DNA from: an uncultured Ulvibacter sp.
GTDB lineage: Bacteria > Bacteroidota > Bacteroidia > Flavobacteriales > Flavobacteriaceae
Direction: 5' to 3'
DNA length: 64,000 bases
Assembly (NCBI GenBank): GCA_938083445.1
Contig: CALKCP010000017.1
Span: 118,676 to 182,675, forward strand
In this document: positions 54,149 to 63,452 of the stretch, piece after piece
Numbering within the stretch: the stretch's first letter is position 1
How the letters are laid out: every line of letters begins with the position of its first letter
Program-made: the position numbers and the translations under genes
Notes under the pieces: generated by a model
Told to the model about the DNA's origin: nothing
What the model saw: only the letters and a program-made list of their open reading frames with translations
The model's database searches: none

Positions 54149-55054
54149 ATGAAAAATATCTTATACCTACTAATATCACTCGCCATAATTAGTTGTAAAA
54201 ATGAATCAGAGGAGTCGGGAAAGCTTAAGGTTGTGACGACCACATCCATGCTCACCGATCTCGTAAAAAACATTGGAGGCGATTTAATTGAAGTGAATGG
54301 TTTGATGGGTGCAGGAGTTGATCCTCACCTTTATAAAGCAAGTGAAGGCGATGTAAACAAACTGTTTCAAGCCGATATCATATTCTATAATGGGTTGCAT
54401 TTAGAAGGAAAGTTAGTGGATGTTTTTGAAAAAATGGCTAAAACAAAATTGACGGTTTCCTTAGGGGGATCTTTAGATAAAAATGAACTAATTGGATCTG
54501 AATATTTCGTTTCAAATTATGATCCACATGTTTGGTTTAACATTCAGTTTTTTAAGCAGTTTGGTGACAGGGTAGCCGAAACTTTGGCTGCAAATGACCC
54601 TGTGAATGCTAAAAAATACCAGGAGAACAATGCACTTTATCAAGACAAATTAGATGCATTAGAAGTTGAGGTAAAGGCAATGATAGCTACCCTTCCGAAA
54701 GAAAAAAGAATATTAGTTACGGCACATGATGCTTTTAATTACTTCGGAAAGGCGTACGGTTTTAACGTGGTTGGGCTACAAGGACTATCGACGGCAACCG
54801 AAGCTGGCGTGCAGGATGTAAGACGCCTATCTCAATTTATTATAGACAATAAAGTGAAAGCAGTTTTTATTGAAAGTTCGGTTCCGCGAAGAACCATAGA
54901 AGCACTGCAAGAAGCGGTGCTTTCAAAAAATCATGATGTTGGTATCGGAGGCTCCTTGTATAGTGACGCATTGGGAAATGCAGGGACCATAGAAGGTACA
55001 TATGTTGGCATGTTCAGAGCGAATGTGAAGACTATAGTTGAAGCATTAAATTAG
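54149..55054 (+). CDS. Metal ABC transporter substrate-binding lipoprotein (TroA/ZnuA/MntA family)
   Basis: This 301-residue cluster A-I binding protein has a lipoprotein signal (LAIISC, Cys16) and the family's metal ligands: His in [13 protein letters not shown], His in NYDPHVWFN, and later a His in [15 protein letters not shown] and an acidic site near [11 protein letters not shown]. It lacks a long His-rich loop, which argues for Mn/Fe rather than a dedicated Zn protein, though this is uncertain. It is followed by the ATPase gene after 4 bases. Confidence 0.93.
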   Translation: MKNILYLLISLAIISCKNESEESGKLKVVTTTSMLTDLVKNIGGDLIEVNGLMGAGVDPHLYKASEGDVNKLFQADIIFYNGLHLEGKLVDVFEKMAKTKLTVSLGGSLDKNELIGSEYFVSNYDPHVWFNIQFFKQFGDRVAETLAANDPVNAKKYQENNALYQDKLDALEVEVKAMIATLPKEKRILVTAHDAFNYFGKAYGFNVVGLQGLSTATEAGVQDVRRLSQFIIDNKVKAVFIESSVPRRTIEALQEAVLSKNHDVGIGGSLYSDALGNAGTIEGTYVGMFRANVKTIVEALN

Positions 55055-55058
55055 CGCG

Positions 55059-55796
55059 ATGGAGACAAAATTTGCAGTAAAAATTGATGACCTTACAGTC
55101 GCCTATGATTACAAGCCGGTTTTATGGGACATTGATTTAGCCATTCCGGAAGGGGTTTTAATGGCAATCGTTGGTCCCAATGGGGCAGGAAAGTCGACAC
55201 TTATTAAAGCCATTTTAGGCATTATCAAGCCCATTGCTGGAAGTGTTTCTATCTACGACCAGCCCTATGAAAAACAACGAAAGCTTGTTGCCTATGTGCC
55301 GCAAAAAGGAACGGTCGATTGGGACTTCCCTACCACGGCGCTAGATGTCGTAATGATGGGTACTTATGGAGATTTGGGATGGATAAAAAGACCTGGACAA
55401 AAAGAAAAGAAAGCCTCTTTAGAAGCCTTAGAAAAAGTAGGAATGTTATCTTTTAAAAACCGACAAATAAGTCAGTTAAGTGGGGGGCAACAGCAGCGCG
55501 TTTTTTTAGCGCGAGCTTTAGTGCAAAATGCTTCTATTTATTTTATGGATGAACCTTTTCAAGGGGTAGATGCATCAACAGAAATAGCCATAATTAACAT
55601 TCTTAAAGAACTTAGAAAAGCAGGAAAGACCCTTATTGTTGTGCACCATGACCTACAAACCGTTCCAGAATATTTTGATTGGGTAACTTTTTTAAATGTC
55701 AAAAAGATAGCTACCGGGCCTGTAAAGGAAATTTTTAACGATGATAATTTAACGAAGACCTACGGAATCAATTATAAAGTAGCGATAAATAAATAA
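55059..55796 (+). CDS. Metal ABC transporter ATP-binding protein
   Basis: This 245-residue ATPase has Walker [10 protein letters not shown], signature SGGQQQR, and Walker B with [10 protein letters not shown], where the Glu is intact. It is close to TroB/MntB/ZnuC proteins. It is in the middle of the operon; its stop overlaps the next start by one base. It energises uptake through the two permeases that follow. Confidence 0.95.
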   Translation: METKFAVKIDDLTVAYDYKPVLWDIDLAIPEGVLMAIVGPNGAGKSTLIKAILGIIKPIAGSVSIYDQPYEKQRKLVAYVPQKGTVDWDFPTTALDVVMMGTYGDLGWIKRPGQKEKKASLEALEKVGMLSFKNRQISQLSGGQQQRVFLARALVQNASIYFMDEPFQGVDASTEIAIINILKELRKAGKTLIVVHHDLQTVPEYFDWVTFLNVKKIATGPVKEIFNDDNLTKTYGINYKVAINK

Positions 55797-56920
55797 TGAC
55801 TTTTTTCGAATACTTCCAATTACTATTTACAGATTATACCCTGCGTACTATTACGTTGGGCACGGCCGTACTTGGAGCCATTTGTGGTATGCTAGGTAGT
55901 TTTGCGGTATTGCGAAAGCAAAGTTTGCTAGGCGATGCTATATCACACGCAGCATTGCCAGGCATTGCAATCGCTTTTCTTATAACAGGAGCGAAAGACT
56001 CTAATGTCTTGCTATTAGGCGCACTAATAAGTGGATTGATAGGGACCTTTTGGATTCGTGGGATGACATCAAAAACACATCTGAAGAGTGATACGGCTTT
56101 GGGTTTGGTGCTTTCACTATTCTTTGGTTTTGGAATGCTATTGCTTACATTCATTCAAAAGCAACCAAACGCCAATCAAGCTGGGTTAGACAAATATCTT
56201 TTCGGACAGGCCGCAACCTTATTGGAAAAGGATGTTGCTGTCATGGTTCTGGTAACCGGAATTAGCCTTTTTATTCTCTTGCTTTTTTGGAAAGAGTTTA
56301 AAATTTTGCTTTTTGATGCCGATTATGCCACAACGCTTGGTTTCAATACCAAGTTTATAGACATACTCATCACCTTTTTTATTGTCTTAGCGATTGTTTT
56401 AGGGCTACAAACGGTTGGAGTGGTTCTTATGAGTGCTATGCTATTAGCCCCAGCCGCCGCCGCGAGACAATGGACGAATAGTTTGGCGGTTATGGTGTTT
56501 TTAGCGGCTGTTTTTGGGGCCTCTTCTGGGGTTATTGGCACGGCAATTAGTGCGAGTCAAGACAATCTTTCTACGGGACCGGTTATCGTTTTAGTTGCAG
56601 GGGTCTTTGTTTTGTTTTCTTTTATTTTTTCACCTGGAAGAGGCGTTCTATTTCGTGAAATACGTTTCAGAAAAAACAGAGCTGACTTGAAACTTAAGAA
56701 AACGCTTCAGTTTATGTATGGGATTGCGAAAACACATGATGATTTTGCACATCCCCATGCTATTCGAATCCTCAACCATTTTCAAGGATACACAAAGAAC
56801 TCTTTAAGTGCTTTGGAAGAAAAAGAATGGGTAGAAATTAAAGGTCAAAAATGGAGCCTTACTCAAAAAGGTTTTAGAGAGGCCAAGGATTTGTATAACC
56901 AACAACCGATCAATGACTAG
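55796..56920 (+). CDS. Metal ABC transporter permease with C-terminal soluble (winged-helix-like) domain
   Basis: The first 285 residues are a TroC/ZnuB-type permease with about eight membrane segments and the conserved LGDAISHAALPGIA and QTVGVVLMSAMLLAPAAAARQ. About 90 further residues (about 285-374) are soluble and charged. A pattern AIRILNHFQGYTKNSLSALEEKEWVEIKGQKWSLTQKG, broken here only for description, resembles the helix-turn-helix and wing of DtxR-type repressors. The gene overlaps the next permease gene by 8 bases. Confidence 0.9.
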   Translation: MTFFEYFQLLFTDYTLRTITLGTAVLGAICGMLGSFAVLRKQSLLGDAISHAALPGIAIAFLITGAKDSNVLLLGALISGLIGTFWIRGMTSKTHLKSDTALGLVLSLFFGFGMLLLTFIQKQPNANQAGLDKYLFGQAATLLEKDVAVMVLVTGISLFILLLFWKEFKILLFDADYATTLGFNTKFIDILITFFIVLAIVLGLQTVGVVLMSAMLLAPAAAARQWTNSLAVMVFLAAVFGASSGVIGTAISASQDNLSTGPVIVLVAGVFVLFSFIFSPGRGVLFREIRFRKNRADLKLKKTLQFMYGIAKTHDDFAHPHAIRILNHFQGYTKNSLSALEEKEWVEIKGQKWSLTQKGFREAKDLYNQQPIND

Positions 56921-58073
56921 TCCGCAAATCGAAATACAATTAATTGCTGTTGTCGTTGCGATTGCGTGTGCAATTCCAGGGGTCTTTTTAGTGCTGCGGA
57001 AAATGGCACTTATTAGTGATGCTATTAGTCATTCGATTCTGCCCGGAATTGTTATTGGGTTTTTTATTACGCAAGATTTAAATTCGCCCTTCTTGATTCT
57101 ATTGGCAGCTTTAACGGGCCTTCTAACGGTTGTTTTGGTTGAAATAATTCAGAAAACCGGTTTGGTGAAAGAGGACACTGCCATTGGCTTGGTTTTTCCT
57201 ATGTTGTTTAGTGTTGGAGTGATCATGATTGCAAAAAATGCAAACGACGTGCACTTGGATGTAGATGCCGTATTGCTCGGGGAACTGGCCTTTGCGCCTT
57301 TTGATAGATTGTTGATTTCCGGAATGGATCTGGGGCCAAAATCCCTTTGGGTAATGGGCGTTGTTTTGTTGATTACGGTCTTTCTCCTTTTTATGTTTTT
57401 TAAAGAATTGAAGGTAAGTACCTTCGATTCGGGCTTGTCGTCGGCCTTAGGGTTTTCACCCATACTGATGCACTACGGTCTTATGTCGGTTTCTTCCATA
57501 ACTGTAGTAGGTGCTTTCGATGCAGTAGGAGCCATCTTGGTAGTCGCTTTAATGATTGCCCCCGCAGCTACCGCCTATTTGCTAACCAATGATTTAAAAA
57601 AAATGTTGTGGATTTCAATAGCTCTTGGTGTGTTTTCTGCGGTTGCAGGGTATTGGTTTGCCCATTTCATTGACGCCTCTATTTCGGGATCAATGACCAC
57701 TGTATTGGGAATTGTCTTTTTAGGAGTGTATTTATTTGCACCTCAGAAAGGACTGATTTCGGTATTATATCGACAAAAGCAACAACGAACCGAAGTATCA
57801 TTGCTCACTTTTTTATTGCATTTAAACAACCATTCTGAAGAAAATGAACGGCATCTCAATCATTTAAACGAACACATTAACTGGCAAAAAGTAAGAGCAA
57901 AAACGGTTGTCGAATTGGGAGTAAAGAACAACCTTATTACGATTAAACACGATGTCGTTTCTTTGACGGAAAAAGGGAATGACTTTACCAAACTCGCACT
58001 CGAATATATTATCACGAATAAGGATGAAAAGATCGAGCACATGAAAGAGGATTTCTTTTTGTTTCGCGGCTAG
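56913..58073 (+). CDS. Second metal ABC transporter permease with C-terminal soluble domain
   Basis: This 386-residue TroD/MntC-type permease has about eight membrane segments (LRKMALISDAISHSILPGI, GAFDAVGAILVVALMIAPAATAY). After about residue 290 comes a soluble tail of about 95 residues with LTFLLHLNNH, a helical stretch, then NNLITIKHDVVSLTEKGNDF. The tail again looks like a winged-helix layout related to that of the first permease. It is the last gene of the operon starting at 52692. The two permeases probably form a heterodimer. Confidence 0.9.
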   Translation: MTSPQIEIQLIAVVVAIACAIPGVFLVLRKMALISDAISHSILPGIVIGFFITQDLNSPFLILLAALTGLLTVVLVEIIQKTGLVKEDTAIGLVFPMLFSVGVIMIAKNANDVHLDVDAVLLGELAFAPFDRLLISGMDLGPKSLWVMGVVLLITVFLLFMFFKELKVSTFDSGLSSALGFSPILMHYGLMSVSSITVVGAFDAVGAILVVALMIAPAATAYLLTNDLKKMLWISIALGVFSAVAGYWFAHFIDASISGSMTTVLGIVFLGVYLFAPQKGLISVLYRQKQQRTEVSLLTFLLHLNNHSEENERHLNHLNEHINWQKVRAKTVVELGVKNNLITIKHDVVSLTEKGNDFTKLALEYIITNKDEKIEHMKEDFFLFRG

Positions 58074-58137
58074 AAGAAAGCACGTTCATTTCTGGTATTG
58101 TTTTTTCAGCTACTTTTATAATTGAAATACAGGCACA

Positions 58138-58536
58138 ATGAAAACACACATACTCCTCTTCTTTTTATTTCTCTCGGCCATTGGGTTTTCGCAAGATACA
58201 TCCAAAGAGGTACCTGCGAATCTTGTAAAAATTTTCTTAGGAGAAACAGTTGCATTCAAAAAAGCGACTGTTCAATTTTTAAAAGTAGCAGAAGATTCAA
58301 GATGCCCTTTGGATACTACTTGTATTTGGGAAGGTCAGGCTGTTGTATTGGTTGGAGTTACTGAAACTGGAAAAGAAACAGAGCAAGTAGCATTACGCTT
58401 TGGAAAAACAAAAAATCAATCCGTGTTTTCTTCAGAAGGATACTCATTAAAAGGAATGTCACTCTCTCCTTATCCCGGGTCGGTCAATAAGGATATATTA
58501 GACTATGTATTATTCGTTTCCGAAGAAGGGAACTAA
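58138..58536 (+). CDS. Small secreted protein with DSRCP...CIW motif, unknown function
   Basis: This 132-residue protein has a signal peptide (about 1-18, ending GFSQ). The conserved segment EDSRCPLDTTCIWEGQA contains two Cys that could form a disulfide. Many short bacterial exported proteins share this motif, but no function is known. It lies 64 bases after the second permease, possibly with a -7-like box TACTTTTA at 58111-58118. Its stop codon overlaps the stop of the convergent small gene at 58533. Confidence 0.78.
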   Translation: MKTHILLFFLFLSAIGFSQDTSKEVPANLVKIFLGETVAFKKATVQFLKVAEDSRCPLDTTCIWEGQAVVLVGVTETGKETEQVALRFGKTKNQSVFSSEGYSLKGMSLSPYPGSVNKDILDYVLFVSEEGN

Positions 58537-58691
58537 TGGCAACCGCAGTCCTTGTCGCCACATTTTGTTTTACCTCCGTCTAAAGTGCTGGCCGTCTTTT
58601 TTCGATCTTCAAAAATAGATTCCCAAAGAAACTTCTTGAGCAAAAAACCGGCTGCTAAAATAAAAGTTAATATAACGAGTACTGTTTGCAT
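58533..58691 (-). CDS. FeoB-associated Cys-rich membrane protein
   Basis: A 52-residue protein encoded directly downstream of feoB (12-base gap). It has one membrane helix at the N-terminus (QTVLVILTFILAAGFLLKKF) and a Cys-rich C-terminus ending KCGDKDCGCH. This size, topology and position match the FeoB-associated Cys-rich small proteins of Bacteroidota, thought to assist ferrous iron uptake. The TAG stop overlaps the TAA of the convergent gene ending at 58536. Confidence 0.87.
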   Translation of the reverse strand: MQTVLVILTFILAAGFLLKKFLWESIFEDRKKTASTLDGGKTKCGDKDCGCH

Positions 58692-58703
58692 ATTGTAAAG
58701 GTA

Positions 58704-60803
58704 TTATTTTAAAAATTGATATGCTCCTAATGCCACTACATAGGCAATAAGGGTCATGATAACAAGTTGCCAAACAGGCCATTTCCATGTATTGGTTTCG
58801 CGTTTTACAACGGCCAAGGTACTCATACATTGCATTGCAAAGGCGTAGAATAAGAGTAGGGAGATTCCGCTGGCAAAATTAAATAAAGGTTTTCCAGTGC
58901 TAGGGTTTATTTCGGCAGCCATTCTGTTTTTTATCGTTTCCTCCTCATCACTGCCCACATTATAGATCGTGGCTAAGGTTCCAACGAATACTTCTCGAGC
59001 CGCAAAAGAGCTCACAATGGCGATGCCAATTTTCCAATCGTAACCAAGAGGTCGCACCGCAGGCTCTATTCCTTTTCCTAGAATGCCGATGTAAGAATGC
59101 TCCAATTTAAAAGAGGCTATTTGGGTTTCTATAGCTGCTTCGGAAAGGGTTTCATTTGTATTTTGCTTTTTTACGATCGATTCGGCATTGTTAAAGTCAC
59201 CTGGCCCATACGACGCCAACACCCAGAGAATTATTGAAATAGCTAAAATGATTTTACCCGCTCCGAAAACAAAGGACTTTGTTTTTTCAATTACGGTTAT
59301 CAATACGTTCTTGGGCAGGGGAAGTTTGTAGTTGGGCATTTCAACCACAAAAAAGGAGCGACTCTTAATTTTAAGCACCTTATTGAGAAGGTAGGCCGAA
59401 AAAAGGGATGCTGCGAACCCCAGTAAATAGAGAAACATCAAGGTTAATCCTTGCAGACTAAAAATCCAGAGGACGCGGCCTTCAGGTATAACAAGTGAGA
59501 TGATGATTAGGTAAACAGGCAATCTAGCCGAACAGGTAGTGAACGGAGTTACCAGTATTGTAATAAGCCTTTCCTTCCAGTTTTCTATGTTTCGGGTTGC
59601 CATAATTGCAGGAATAGCACAGGCTGTCCCTGAAACCAGGGGTACTACACTCTTGCCGCTTAGTCCAAAGCGTCGCATCGATCGATCCATTAAGAATACC
59701 ACCCTACTCATATAACCGCTTTCTTCAAGAATTGATATAAAGAGAAATAAAAATGCAATCTGTGGAATGAAAATCACAATGCCCCCCAATCCGGGAATAA
59801 TGCCCTCGGCTATGAGATTAGTGAAAGCGCCAGGAGTTAAGGTTCGTTTGGCCCACTCGCTGAGAGATGCGAATGTACTATCAATGAAATCCATAGGATA
59901 GCTACTCCAATCAAAAATAGCTTGGAACATGAGGAGTAAGATGCCGAAGAAAATAAAATAGCCCCAAACTTTATGAATAAGGACTTTATCTAAACGGCCG
60001 CGAAAATCTTTCGCATTTTCTGTGTCAATGGCAAGTGTTTCCTTTAGTACACTGTTTATAAATTGGTAGCGGGCGATCGTTTCTTTTTGTTGCAGTCGTT
60101 TTAGATTGCTCTTGGATTCTGTTTTGAAAGATGCAACGCCTTTTAATTCGTTTCTTTCGAGCTTTCCGAAGTTCACATCTTGTGTAATAACCAACCAGAG
60201 TTTATAAATTTCCTGATTTGGAAAGACCTTCCGAAGTCTATCAAAATATTCTGGAGCTATGGAAGATGCATTTACACAAGGCTTGGTCGACAAAGTAGCG
60301 TAATTGGTTATGATGTTAGTTAGCAACTCGAATCCAATGTTTTTTCTTGAACTTATAAGGGCAATTTTTGTTTCTAATTTTTTTTCAAGCGCTGCTACGT
60401 CGAGTGAAATTGCCTTTCGTTTCATCCTGTCCGACATGTTTATTACCAAAATAGTTGGAATGCCTAAGTCTTTGATTTGGGTAAACAGAAGCAGGTTGCG
60501 TTTTAAATTTTCAATTTCAGTAACAACAATAGCAACATCTGGGTAGTCCTTGTCATTTTTATTGAGCAATAACTCAATGACGACATTTTCATCTAAGGAA
60601 GAAGCGTTCAGACTATAGGTGCCGGGAAGATCAATGATGTGGGCCTTTAAGTTCCTAGTAAGGGTAGCAACACCTTGTTTTTTTTCAACGGTTATCCCTG
60701 GATAGTTTCCCACCTTTTGATTAAGGCCAGTTAATCTATTAAAAACGGAAGTTTTACCTGTATTAGGGTTTCCGATAAGTGCAACATTGATCTGTTTGGC
60801 CAT
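58704..60803 (-). CDS. feoB: Ferrous iron transport protein B
   Basis: FeoB imports Fe(II) across the inner membrane. The 699-residue protein has an N-terminal G domain with G1 GNPNTGKTS (11-19), switch I at YPGITVEKK, G3 DLPGTYS and G4 NMSD. A helical spacer and two Gate (nucleoside-recognition) domains follow, with conserved PxxxG and Cys segments (VSGTACAIPAIMATR, TPFTTCSARLPVY). Length is typical. It lies between feoA (3-base gap) and the Cys-rich partner gene, forming a feoA-feoB-cys operon. Confidence 0.97.
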   Translation of the reverse strand: MAKQINVALIGNPNTGKTSVFNRLTGLNQKVGNYPGITVEKKQGVATLTRNLKAHIIDLPGTYSLNASSLDENVVIELLLNKNDKDYPDVAIVVTEIENLKRNLLLFTQIKDLGIPTILVINMSDRMKRKAISLDVAALEKKLETKIALISSRKNIGFELLTNIITNYATLSTKPCVNASSIAPEYFDRLRKVFPNQEIYKLWLVITQDVNFGKLERNELKGVASFKTESKSNLKRLQQKETIARYQFINSVLKETLAIDTENAKDFRGRLDKVLIHKVWGYFIFFGILLLMFQAIFDWSSYPMDFIDSTFASLSEWAKRTLTPGAFTNLIAEGIIPGLGGIVIFIPQIAFLFLFISILEESGYMSRVVFLMDRSMRRFGLSGKSVVPLVSGTACAIPAIMATRNIENWKERLITILVTPFTTCSARLPVYLIIISLVIPEGRVLWIFSLQGLTLMFLYLLGFAASLFSAYLLNKVLKIKSRSFFVVEMPNYKLPLPKNVLITVIEKTKSFVFGAGKIILAISIILWVLASYGPGDFNNAESIVKKQNTNETLSEAAIETQIASFKLEHSYIGILGKGIEPAVRPLGYDWKIGIAIVSSFAAREVFVGTLATIYNVGSDEEETIKNRMAAEINPSTGKPLFNFASGISLLLFYAFAMQCMSTLAVVKRETNTWKWPVWQLVIMTLIAYVVALGAYQFLK

Positions 60804-60806
60804 GTT

Positions 60807-61034
60807 TTAATCTATCAATTCAATTTCAATTTGTGCCGCAGTTTCTTTTCTAATAGCCAAATGGCTGCCATTAATATTTAAATAAAGAGGGTCTTGAAAA
60901 GGGGCTGTTTGAACCAAGGCAACTTCATTACCTGGCAGGCATCCCATTTCAAGCAATTTTAGCGGCACAGTATCTACAGAAAACTCCATAATAATGGCGC
61001 GTTGTCCCTTCTTTAACGAGGCGATTGTTAACAT
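60807..61034 (-). CDS. feoA: Ferrous iron transport protein A
   Basis: FeoA is a small cytoplasmic SH3-fold protein that supports FeoB. The 75 residues show the usual pattern: LKKGQRAIIMEF, then LLEMGCLPGNEVALVQTAPFQDPLYLN and IAIRK-like strand LAIRKETAAQIEIELI. It is the first gene of the feo operon, with a -7 box at 61065-61072. Confidence 0.93.
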   Translation of the reverse strand: MLTIASLKKGQRAIIMEFSVDTVPLKLLEMGCLPGNEVALVQTAPFQDPLYLNINGSHLAIRKETAAQIEIELID

Positions 61035-61064
61035 GCTCTTTATTTAGATTGATTTTAAACAAGA

Positions 61065-61072
61065 CAAAAGTA
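61065..61072 (-). promoter_or_regulatory. -7 box of the feo operon
   Basis: TACTTTTG on the minus strand exactly matches TAnnTTTG and ends 30 bases before the feoA ATG. A TTTAAAAT ... CTAAA stretch between the box and the ATG faintly resembles the palindrome at 52631, but it is too imperfect to call. Confidence 0.5.
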
Positions 61073-61114
61073 ACAGAAAATGTAGAAGCTGAAAAACTAT
61101 TAGGATTAAAAAAA

Positions 61115-61780
61115 CTATTCCTCCATTTTCAAGATTTCAATGTCTTTGAGGAGTTGTTTGATCTCTTCCGAGTTTGTGCCATCATAGAAGCCTCGTATGC
61201 GTTTTTGTGTATCTACAAGCACAAAATTTTCGGTATGAATAAGGTCGAATTCGGATTCTGGACTGTCTTTTGCAACCAGATAAGATTTCCGGGCCAGCTC
61301 ATAGATCTGCTTTTTGTCACCGGTTAGGAGGTTCCATTTTTTGTCATTCACATTTTTCTTTATGGCATATTTTTTAAGCTGTGCTACCGAATCAATTTCT
61401 GGGGTTACAGAATGTGAGAGTAACATTACAGAGGCATCCTCTTTTAACGCTTCCTGAATTTGATGCATATGATCGGTCATAATAGGGCAAATCGTTTGGC
61501 AGGTGGTAAAAAAGAAATCGGCAACATAGATTTTGTCTTTATAATCTGCCTCGGTTATCGTTTCGCCATTCTGATTGACTAAAGAAAAATCGGCAATGGC
61601 GTGGTACTTCTTCACATGCTGCAGTGTGCTATCGACCAATTCAAAATTTACGTTGGCAGGTTGGTATATTTTTAGTGTCGCAGTTGGTTTTAAAATGGAA
61701 TAAATGGAGGATATAATGATTACCGACAGCACCAAAAGAACAATGGCTAGAAACTTATATTTTGAAAAAAACTGCAGCAT
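61115..61780 (-). CDS. SCO1/SenC family copper chaperone protein
   Basis: This 221-residue protein has an N-terminal membrane anchor (about 10-30) and a periplasmic thioredoxin-like domain. The copper site is made by CQTICP (Cys-x3-Cys) and the His in DLIHTENFVLV, with LLSHSVTPEID on the neighbouring loop. Such proteins deliver copper to the CuA centre of cytochrome oxidase or act in thiol redox control. It lies upstream of feoA on the same strand (80-base gap) but both genes have their own -7 box. Confidence 0.93.
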   Translation of the reverse strand: MLQFFSKYKFLAIVLLVLSVIIISSIYSILKPTATLKIYQPANVNFELVDSTLQHVKKYHAIADFSLVNQNGETITEADYKDKIYVADFFFTTCQTICPIMTDHMHQIQEALKEDASVMLLSHSVTPEIDSVAQLKKYAIKKNVNDKKWNLLTGDKKQIYELARKSYLVAKDSPESEFDLIHTENFVLVDTQKRIRGFYDGTNSEEIKQLLKDIEILKMEE

Positions 61781-61803
61781 GCAACAAATTGAATTAAGAA
61801 GTA

Positions 61804-61811
61804 CAAAGTTA
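61804..61811 (-). promoter_or_regulatory. -7 box of the SCO gene
   Basis: TAACTTTG on the minus strand exactly matches TAnnTTTG and ends 23 bases before the ATG. Confidence 0.5.
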
Positions 61812-61977
61812 ACTCATGTCACAATTGTCACAAAATAATAGGGCATTGAATCGCTACTTCTCTTTGCCTTCAGAAAAAGGTTTGCGATTTGCTTTCAATT
61901 AGCTCACCCTACGACATAATCAATATAATAAACGAGTAGCAGTAACACATTTTCTCGATTTTTAACAAATAAAGGAT

Positions 61978-61985
61978 TACTTTTG
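61978..61985 (+). promoter_or_regulatory. -7 box of rseP
   Basis: TACTTTTG exactly matches TAnnTTTG and ends 26 bases before the ATG. Confidence 0.5.
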
Positions 61986-62011
61986 AGCGTTAATTTTTTA
62001 CAAAAAAACAT

Positions 62012-63337
62012 ATGAGTCCATTTGCGATTAAGGCAATTCAACTTTTATTAAGCTTATCTTTTTTAATTGTTCTTCATGAATTGGGACATTTTATTCCTGC
62101 CAAATTATTTAAAACACGGGTGGAAAAATTCTACTTGTTTTTTGATGTTAAGTTTTCTCTTTTCAAAAAGAAGATTGGAGATACGGTTTATGGGATTGGG
62201 TGGTTGCCCCTTGGAGGTTATGTAAAAATTGCCGGAATGATTGACGAGAGTATGGACAAGGAACAAATGGCCGGCCCTCCTCAACCATGGGAATTTAGAA
62301 GCAAGCCAGCGTGGCAACGATTGATTATTATGTTGGGTGGGGTAACTGTAAATATCATTGTGGGTTTTGTTATCTACATGAGTTTATTGTATTTCTACGG
62401 AAGAGATATTACAACAAATGCCGATATTCCTGAAGGGTTTTCTGTGGCACAAGAATTTAAAGATTTCGGTTTTCGTGATGGAGATCAAATTCTGAAAGTG
62501 AACGGAGAGGAATTCGTAAATGTAACCGACATTAACCGAAACCTCTTTTTAAGAGATGTTGAAACCATTGAGGTACAACATAGGGATGGTAATGTCGAGT
62601 CAATTGGCGTACCAGAAGATATTGGAATGACGATGTTTAAAGGAGGCATCATGAGGCCCTTTGAACCGCTAAGGATTCCTGTAATTGATACCGTGGCAGC
62701 AGGTATGCCAGCAATGACTGCAGGTTTTAAAAATGGAGATGAGGTTGTTTCTATCAATGGAATGGCGGTTGCTTACTGGCACGAGTTTACTACAACGGTG
62801 AAAGCGAATGTAGGGGAAGAAAATACTATTGTAGTTTCTCGCGAAGGAGGCTTGGATACTTTAAAGGTGCGTTCGAATGAGGACGGACAAATTGGGGTTC
62901 AGAATTTTGGCAGAGAATTTATAGGCAAAGGAACGCATTTAACCTTCAGTTTGGGAGAAAGTATTGCCGGAGGAACTAGCTTCGGAATAGACAAGCTAAA
63001 AGACTATGCAAAGCAGTTTAAATATGTATTCACAAAAGAAGGAGCAACACAGGTTGGTGGTTTTGGAGCGATAGGAAATCTTTTTCCTGGAACTTGGAAC
63101 TGGATGAGTTTTTGGGAGACAACGGCTTTAATTTCGATTATTTTGGCCTTTATGAATATTCTTCCGATTCCGGCTTTAGATGGAGGTCATGTGATGTTTT
63201 TATTGTACGAGATGGTAACAGGTCGCAAGCCAAATGATAAGTTTATGGAGTATGCACAGATGATCGGTTTCTTCTTATTAATCGCCTTGGTTTTATTTGC
63301 CAACGGGAACGATCTCTATCGTGCGATTTTTAAATAG
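62012..63337 (+). CDS. rseP: Site-2 intramembrane zinc protease RseP
   Basis: RseP cleaves membrane-anchored anti-sigma factors and signal-peptide remnants within the membrane. The 441-residue protein has the zinc motif HELGH in its first membrane segment and, near the C-terminus, the third ligand in NILPIPALDGGH. One or two PDZ domains lie between (about 115-300, for example FGFRDGDQILKVNGEEF and GFKNGDEVVSINGM). Four membrane segments are expected. It could act on anti-sigma factors such as the one encoded at 11310-12833, but that link is speculative. Confidence 0.95.
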   Translation: MSPFAIKAIQLLLSLSFLIVLHELGHFIPAKLFKTRVEKFYLFFDVKFSLFKKKIGDTVYGIGWLPLGGYVKIAGMIDESMDKEQMAGPPQPWEFRSKPAWQRLIIMLGGVTVNIIVGFVIYMSLLYFYGRDITTNADIPEGFSVAQEFKDFGFRDGDQILKVNGEEFVNVTDINRNLFLRDVETIEVQHRDGNVESIGVPEDIGMTMFKGGIMRPFEPLRIPVIDTVAAGMPAMTAGFKNGDEVVSINGMAVAYWHEFTTTVKANVGEENTIVVSREGGLDTLKVRSNEDGQIGVQNFGREFIGKGTHLTFSLGESIAGGTSFGIDKLKDYAKQFKYVFTKEGATQVGGFGAIGNLFPGTWNWMSFWETTALISIILAFMNILPIPALDGGHVMFLLYEMVTGRKPNDKFMEYAQMIGFFLLIALVLFANGNDLYRAIFK

Positions 63338-63356
63338 CAAAAAATATACTATTCTT

Positions 63357-63387
63357 TTTGCGGCAGATTAAAAATAAATTATATTTG
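63357..63387 (+). promoter_or_regulatory. Consensus bacteroidetal promoter of tRNA-Asn
   Basis: TTTG at 63357-63360, exactly 19 bases of spacer, and TATATTTG at 63380-63387 give a perfect TTTG-N19-TAnnTTTG promoter. Transcription should begin near 63392, about 60 bases before the tRNA. Confidence 0.9.
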
Positions 63388-63389
63388 CA

Positions 63390-63422
63390 CCCTCTTAAGC
63401 ATTACATAGACGCTTAAGAGGG
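63390..63422 (+). repeat. Inverted repeat in the tRNA-Asn leader
   Basis: Arms 63390-63400 and 63412-63422 are exact 11-bp reverse complements with an 11-nt spacer, placed right at the predicted transcription start. It could form a hairpin at the 5' end of the precursor or serve as a protein-binding site. Confidence 0.8.
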
Positions 63423-63452
63423 CGTAACCCGCCTAAAAAGGCAAGATTAAAT

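Noticed and set aside
61040..61065. Metal-repressor box upstream of feoA similar to the palindrome at 52631
   Set aside because: Only a loose TTTAAA ... CTAAA resemblance with several mismatches; it could be chance in AT-rich DNA.
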